A stretch of 64,000 nt of DNA from Melampsora larici-populina 98AG31. Taxonomy: Eukaryota > Basidiomycota > Pucciniomycetes > Pucciniales > Melampsoraceae. Each line of letters starts with the position of its first letter. The first letter of the stretch is position 1. The position numbers were made by a program, and so were the translations under genes. Positions 57,901 through 64,000 of the stretch are shown piece after piece. The notes under the pieces are model-generated. The model did no database searches and had not been told where the DNA came from. It saw only the letters and a program-made list of their open reading frames with translations. The DNA is taken from assembly GCF_000204055.1 (NCBI RefSeq), contig NW_006768766.1, positions 3,461,827 to 3,525,826 on the forward strand. The letters run 5' to 3'.

Positions 57901-58615
57901 ATGCAGATTGGTCCGACTGGGTGGAGGAGTATGCATGTGACTTTTTGAGAGTGATATCTAGGAGGGTTCTGAATGTTGAGCCTACCACAACTGATCAATA
58001 TGTCGGGATTGACTGGAAATTCAAGCCTACGACATCGGAATTGGCCCTGTGCGTAACTTCAGCTGTTCTCAAGAGATCCAAACAGATGTTGGACCAGGGA
58101 CAACCACAGAACGTTATTTTAGTACATCCATGGTTTTTCACTGAAACCAAGTAAGTTTATGGAATTCCCAATGAGATCGCTGCTGCATCGACAAGCAAAT
58201 ATTCGAGGTTGGTGTTCGATTAACGGAGTGGAATAAGTAATGATGGATTAGGAAGACAAACGACAAGTGGAAGTGTCCAAATGGATGGATATTCTATGTC
58301 CAAATGTGTGTTGGGGAAGTGTCAGAATAAGACGAGTAGACAGGTACCCCAAGGAACAGTGTAAGACATCGATGTTAGAGTACCAACACTGTCGAACAGT
58401 CCTGGGTACTCATGTCTCTATTCTCGATTTTCATTATTCGTGCACCTTTTCCAATATTATCATTTCCCCAGAAGTGCGCGCAGAAATAGACATCTATTTA
58501 CAAATCCATTCCCAGCTCTGCGGTTTTTCTCTTCCATTGTTGTCGCTTTTGTCTGAAAAATTTTTTCCCACCCACCCACACCTAAAAAAAAAAAACTATT
58601 TTTCTTCTTTTTAGT
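57900..58615 (+). CDS. Putative two-exon gene, unidentified
   Basis: A frame from 57921 reads MEEYACDFLRVISRRVLNVE, DQYVGIDWKFKPTTSELAL and ends VILVHPWFFTETK at a GTAAGT donor. A second open stretch (about 58255-58614) reads EDKRQVEVSKWMDILCPNVC, WGSVRIRRVDRYPKEQCK, with several Cys residues. The splice between them is plausible but the acceptor is not certain. No domain recognised. A short local duplication (GGAGGAGTATGCA twice, 57853 and 57922) precedes it. Confidence 0.35.
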
Positions 58616-59438
58616 TTATTTCGAATGAGTTTCGAGTTTGTTATTTGTTTGTTTTTTACTGTTCTTTTCATTTTTATGATAGGTTTGAGAAAAGAGAAGC
58701 GTGTGAGAAGTATATATGGGGTTTATGTGCTTATTTCTTTTCGATGATTTAATTTAGTCAGGTATCCCAGTTATTACTGTTTGTAAGGCCTCAGGCCTCC
58801 CCAACAGGGGTCTTTTGTGTGCTCAAATGGTCAAGTTTTCAAGTAATATAAGAGACTCCGTTTGTGTTGCCCCCAAGGGCACCACTCCGCGTACAACCGT
58901 TAGCTTTGAGTGAACAAGGAGAGAGTTGATCCATCAGAAGACTCATTTCTTTGAGCAGAAGAACGGGTGTGGACACCTGAAATGTCAATCCTGGGTGTTT
59001 GGACAAGAAGAAAAGAATTTGAATGAAGAGGACTAACACCAAATTGATAATAGAAACGAATCAAATAGTCCTTTCAATTTGGGTAGACACAGGTAGATGC
59101 TCCATACGTCACGGTCAGGTGAAAGTTAAACACTGTGGCATAGGGGTTGAATGGGGTGAAAGCTATGCCTACGGTGGTGCAGCTCTTGAAAGGCTTCTGA
59201 AACCGATCATTTTGGTGATGTCATCTTGAAAGTACCCACTCAATTGTGGTGTGCCTTTGATCTCCATTCCAGACTCTGGCTGCTCTTTGTCGCCGAGTTG
59301 TGTATTCAAGACAAGAGAGCCAGCAAAGTTTACTCCCCTAAATAGCTAAAAGCTTCTTCAAAATCGAATTTCACTCTTCCTTCAGGAGAATCTGTGATAC
59401 TGAAACCTTCAGTCTTTACAATATAGGCCTTTTGACTC
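58616..59438. other. Intergenic region
   Basis: T-rich 58560-58700, then no supported feature up to the next start codon. Confidence 0.3.
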
Positions 59439-61697
59439 ATGTTAAACTCTCATTTTTCCAGCAGATCAAGCTCTGACTACCAGGACGTCACAGGTAAAAA
59501 ATTAACCATACACTCAACAACTATGTGTCTTCTGATGCTGTTCACTATTAATATCCAGGACACTTCCATGATAATAAGAGTTCACCCCTTGGCATTTCAA
59601 AATTTGAAGCATCTACTTTTGTTGATGGCAGAGATGACAAAATCTTGGTTGAACACGGTCAGTGATCCATTCACTTCACTTCACTCCCTATCCCTTTTCT
59701 GATTAAGATTTGGTCTCCTCTAAGATAACATGCACAAGAGCAACCTTGTTCGAGCGGACGTTTTACTTCAAGAGACTGTTCAAACGCCCTCAGAGTTGAA
59801 CCACAAAACAAAAAGTAAGTGTAATCTTCGACATGAATATACCAGTTCACCTCAATATCATTGTTGTCTAATTATTATGATGTAAAAAGCCGCTAACAAG
59901 TGTTGCCCTGCAGGTCCTACAGATACTCGAGGTGGCGATTCAAGTACAGATGAGGGTGAGCTGATTTTGACTTCTGTCTTATCCATCTTATACATTTAAG
60001 TTGATCGCAGGTTCTCCGATGCTTCCAATAATTGTACTTCTTAAAGATTCAGTCGAAATTATGAACTACAACATAAGGAGCCGCTGTGGGTTGGGCCATC
60101 CCCATCGACCAAATCCAGTTGACTTGGATGGGAATTTCACAGATTTTGCTAATAAGATGGTTGCCAACAATTTGATCAAGGTTGAATATGAGCCCTTTGC
60201 ATCAGGTAGGGTTGTTTTCAAATTTCAACAGATGCGGTTACATCCTTCCTATGGTAGCTTGAGACTGAAATCTCTTTTTTCTTGACAGCTTTCCAGAGTC
60301 TTTCCTCTTCTTCTGAAGTTGCTGATGGATTTCGATCCCACCGCTCAGCCAGGTCTGTTGCCGAAGCTAGCAAAGGAATTCACAAATTCAGATCACGGTC
60401 ACCCAGTCGTGGTTTGCAAAATCCTGTTTCTGCAACTTCCGATCAACTTCAATCCCTACCATTAAGGCTTCAAAGTCAATCGGCATCAATCCAAAGCTTT
60501 CGAGATCCTGTTGCTTCCACTGCCAATCAGCTTCAATCAATAGGACCAAGACACAGCTCAAAGTACTCTGCTTTTGGGGTTCACAAGACACAGCATCAAA
60601 GCCGATTGGCATCAGTAAAGAAAACCTTTTTGGATCCTGCTTCCGGTGCTGCTATTCCATCAGAACGACGCTCTCCTTTTGAACCTGGCAAGAAAAGACA
60701 TCACTTCGCTCCATACCCACCTCATAGCACTCAACATCGCACTACTGAATTTGGCAACCGAATGCAAACTTCTGCTTCTAGAGACATCAACCAATTTAGA
60801 TCACCACCATCCATTTTTGCGACCGGAACATCTGATTCAAAAGATCTTGCTTCTGAAGTTACCTATAAACTTCAATCACACGTTTTGGAGAAATCTGCTT
60901 CATATTCTGGAAAGAAACAGCATCAATCTAGATCTCTGTCGCGTAATCACAATCTTGAAAAGTCGAATTCAATCTCTACCCAAGAAATAGATCATTTATA
61001 TGACCCATCACCACGACTTCAGAATTCCGGAGCATTCTATGATTACCCGCCTTCGCCAAGGTACAAGGCTATCTCGTCCTCTCCTTCAGCCGTCTCAAAG
61101 ATACCTCAATCTCAATCACCACTACCAGCCCTTGCCTTGGAAGATTCTTCTTCTGATGCGGAGACCGTAATGGCTATATCAAAACCTCTATCACAAACAA
61201 ATGATTCAAAAATCTCCAGTTCGTTAGTACCTGGATTGCTTCAGCAAAGATGCCCTCAAAAAACATCAATTTCTCGAAAAGGTCTCACATATGAGGGTAA
61301 TGTTCCTTCAGCGGCACCAGCTACACAACCTCAAGGATCCAATGCTGAAGAAAAAATAGGTCAGTTTGTAATCTGCCTCTTGAGTATTGATGTGTTATAT
61401 AATGGATGTTAACATTTCAATAATTTTTATGGTTCAACTTCACTTCTTATGTTAATTTCGACCTCCATAACAGAAAATTTCATACCATCCATCTTGAACT
61501 GCCACTGTAGATTTTCAACCATGCGGTCTATTTTGACAAGTGGAATTGGTCCCCTTGAAAAGTTGCTTAAAGATAACACGTGCAATGGATACATGTATAA
61601 GGAAACTGCTCATATCTTTTTCAGAATGTTTGAAGAAGTAAGAATGGTGCAAGATTGTGTTGAACATGTTCACAACTGTCCAAATTCAGTGAGCTGA
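59439..61697 (+). CDS. Novel seven-exon Ser/Arg-rich protein, intact
   Basis: Exons 59439-59493, 59559-59657, 59725-59814, 59914-59955, 60011-60205, 60289-61359 and 61474-61697 all join in phase 1 with GT-AG introns, giving about 591 residues from ATG to stop. The start reads MLNSHFSSRSSSDYQDVTG. Exon 5 has a folded-looking stretch (IIVLLKDSVEIMNYNIRSRC). Exon 6 is long, low-complexity and basic with RS-like motifs (KFRSRSPSRGLQNPVSATSD). The last exon is again folded-looking and Cys-containing (TMRSILTSGIGPLEKLLKDN, FFRMFEEVRMVQDCVEHVHN). Uniform phase-1 introns allow exon shuffling or skipping without frame loss. No known domain is recognised. RS-type sequence suggests a nuclear or RNA-linked role, but that is inference. 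Confidence 0.7.
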
Positions 61698-62727
61698 TTT
61701 CCAATACCATTGTATCCATCTGCATACATTTAAATATCTTCATTGTGCTCCTCAAACCTCTTCAAATGCTTGAACTCTCATCTTGAATGTAAATTGTTTT
61801 ATATCAAAGAGCTCCAATCCTGACCATATTTTTCCCCCTATTGTCTCACTGCTCTTTCATCTTCCTTTACTGTTGAATTCTTACCTGTACATAGTTTTTC
61901 CATGCTCATGTCAAAATTTTCAATCTATAACATACATACACGTTTTGATTTTATATATATCCAATCACATCCAAAAACTCAAATGAAATTAAGTTGTGTA
62001 TTCATATGAATATCTTTCTAAAAATTGATCAAGTGAAAAAATTTGAACTAACACATCCTCAGTGCCAAGAATCCAATCTACCTATCCAAAAAAACTTATA
62101 AATCCCTCATATCTCAATCATACAGCAATAAATCTTCAGATTTTGATTGAAATGTATTGTTAATACTCTTGCGGATGATCCATTCCTCAAATATCTTAGC
62201 ATAGTCTATTGAAATAGGGGGTTTTGGAGGAGAAGATGCTACAATTCCCACCAGGTGGATTACATATGGAAACCATATGTTTTGTCCCAATCACAAGCCA
62301 AGCAAGCATCCCTGAGCTAATCAGGGTTAGGTTTAAGGGTACTTAAACCAATAAATCACCTCAAACTTGTACTGTAAATATTTTCCAGGTGACATCTTAT
62401 ACTACACAGAATATATGTGGTTCAATCTAGCAAAATCTAGATGGTTTCATAGACATGTAGTCCTGATAATAAAAGAATAAAAACATGAATAAAAACATGA
62501 ATACAAGTAACTTATTATTTGCACTTGCCCTTAAGCCTTTGTTTCCCCCAAATCCAGAGGCCACAAATGGACCAAATAGTAGCAATTTCAAAAAGATCCA
62601 TAAAATAGTACATTTTGAATTTAAGTCTCTGCACTACCTCACAATATTGATTTCTACACTCCCTTGTTTGTCCCCTAGGTTCTTAATCACCCTTCAGCCT
62701 ATTTGTAGTCTCCAAGATCACATTGTA
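61698..62727. other. Intergenic region
   Basis: AT-rich, with short duplications (ATAAAAACATGAAT twice near 62477-62500). No gene supported. Confidence 0.35.
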
Positions 62728-62907
62728 CAGCCGTATTCATGATTGATGAACACTCAAAAAAACTTTCCAAATGTTTTGAAAAAACTATTTGAATAATCAC
62801 AGGAAAACTGTGGTGATTAATGATCTTTGCTGTACCTGTATTCACAATTAGCTGTGATTATTCAAAAAGTTTTTCTTTCAAATGTTCATCAATCATGAAT
62901 ACAGCTG
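62728..62907. mobile_element. 180-bp MITE with long TIRs and TA flanks
   Basis: The ends are inverted repeats beginning CAGC[C/T]GTATTCATGATTG and extending, with interruptions, about 75 bp inward to GAATAATCACAG/CTGTGATTATTC. They are flanked by TA at 62726-62727 and 62908-62909. This is the layout of a non-autonomous Tc1/mariner (Stowaway/pogo-like) element. Its sequence differs from the 2700-2788 element. Confidence 0.75.
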
Positions 62908-62949
62908 TATGGGCACATCATCCTTTTTGAAAATGATGCTTGGTGAATC

Positions 62950-63880
62950 ATGTAGGTCTGTGTGGATCCCAAGAGCCTGGCATGTGCACTCCCTTTTTTT
63001 GTTCCCACAATATTGGAGTCAATAGGCAAAGGTGATTCAGCAAGGTATAAACATGTAATGAGTAATAAAAAACATGTTACAAGCTCATTACATATGATTT
63101 ACATATGCAAAATAATACATAGGTCTGTGCAGATCCCAGGAACCTGGTATATGCACTCCCTTTCTTTTTGTCCCCACAGTATTGATTCAACATGAAACAA
63201 GTAATAAATAATTTGGTACAAGTTCATTACACTTGAGTTGCATACAGAATGGGGCACTTCAACAATAGTATTCACAGGAAGAAAATAAAAGAATACATTC
63301 AGGTCTGTGTGGATACCAGGAAACTGGTATTTTCACTCCCTCTTTTTTACTATTCCCACAAAATTAAGCAAGGCATCAACATGAAACAAGTTGCAGATGA
63401 CTTGTTACAAGCTGGTTACATATGATATACATATGTAATGTGGCACCTTGACAATAGTAACCAGAGGCAGAAATCAAAAGAACAACTGAATATGAAGCAA
63501 TGTAGAAAAATACACCTTGTGCGCTATACATTTGTGTAAATCAAAAATTACATGTATTTCATTGTATGTATGTATGGTTTACATGTTCTTTTGTTCTCAT
63601 TGCTACATGTAATGATTGGATTACATGTAGGTTTTCAACATTTAATGAGTTATTACATTTGCACGGAAGGTGATCTACCACTGAGTATATTTAATTATAT
63701 CTTTCCCTTGTTACTTCACCATTTCCAACTATATGAAGTCTGGATCATCACAAGAACAAGCCCAAAGGCTTATGTACCGGTAGATATCTTTATCAATGAT
63801 GGCTATTGAACTGCTTCAGGTCTGTGAGGTTACCAGAAACAAAGAGACCTGGTATTTGCACTGCTGTATGTTTTTCACAG
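62950..63880. repeat. ~175-bp tandem repeat, three adjacent copies plus an outlying fourth
   Basis: Units start AGGTCTGTG(T/C)(G/A)GAT, then CC-GG-ACCTGGTAT-TGCACT, CCCT, TTTTT-TCCCACA. Each ends with CATGTAATGAGTAATAAA- and TTACATATGATTTACATATG-like words. Starts are at about 62954, 63121, 63301 and 63818. Confidence 0.75.
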
Positions 63881-64000
63881 CTCCTGATATTGAGATGCTA
63901 CCACTGATTTACTCAATGTTGGAACTCTTAGAAAAGTTGCTCCCAATTTTTCCTTTACCAAAAGAAACTTTCAACATGGTGTCAAAACTAGAGTGCAGGA

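Noticed and set aside
1..64000. Pheromone-receptor, pheromone-precursor or homeodomain mating-type genes that would explain gene decay by suppressed recombination.
   Set aside because: No seven-membrane receptor, CaaX peptide or homeodomain motif was recognised, so the mating-type idea stays only a hypothesis.

Overview
The window looks like AT-rich, gene-poor, repeat-rich chromosomal DNA from a basidiomycete. A rust fungus (Pucciniales, Melampsora-like) is the best fit. Genes on both strands are cut by short GT-AG introns (about 40-240 bp). Two genes belong to a multi-copy protein family that I know from rust genomes. The only recognisable conserved eukaryotic genes are single-copy housekeeping types. 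No bacterial operons, CRISPR arrays, rRNA or convincing tRNA genes were seen. All splice models were worked out by eye, and protein names come from motif recognition rather than a search.

Layout. 0.4-1.6 kb: a two-exon member of the rust multi-copy family. 2.7-5.0 kb: a TA-flanked MITE, a hexamer microsatellite and a broken Pex24-type peroxin gene. 5.6-10.8 kb: a TAF2 gene carrying a C-terminal bromodomain, with at least four disabling lesions. 14.4-18.0 kb (minus): a truncated NUP133 joined to a DUF2433 phosphoesterase remnant. 20.1-21.2 kb: a tandem array whose unit can fold into a hairpin. 22.2-24.3 kb: a RING-H2 gene and a small coiled-coil/membrane protein. 25.4-27.1 kb: an exon-duplicated novel gene. 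28.5-33.4 kb (minus): a long Ser-rich multi-exon gene of the rust family, interrupted by a 383-bp CACTA-like MITE. 34.4-35.6 kb: an acidic Ser-rich repeat protein. 37.4-46.4 kb: UDP-glucose 4-epimerase (GalE)-like remnants, a SAP/HeH-like gene, a HypX-like formyltransferase remnant and a novel NLS-bearing gene. 43.5-51.3 kb: a large inverted repeat. Its arms carry GalE-like copies, and its 2.8-kb centre holds a paralogue of the coiled-coil gene and three tandem arrays. 51.3-52.6 kb: SCO1 and KDM5/JARID1 JmjC remnants. 59.4-61.7 kb: an intact seven-exon gene of unknown function. 62.7-64 kb: a second TA-flanked MITE and a ~175-bp tandem repeat.

Two gene classes therefore coexist. Conserved housekeeping genes (TAF2, NUP133, SCO1, KDM5, GalE, HypX-like, PEX24-like, DUF2433) appear only as broken or truncated copies. 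Fast-evolving, low-complexity, lineage-restricted genes keep open frames across every inferred splice. Possible causes are a non-recombining or accessory region where copies are sheltered by functional alleles elsewhere, repeated capture of gene fragments, or (less likely for all of them) assembly error. The most unusual structural signal is the pair of hairpin arrays at 20.4-21.2 and 49.1-49.5 kb, whose consensus stems differ by a compensatory base-pair change.
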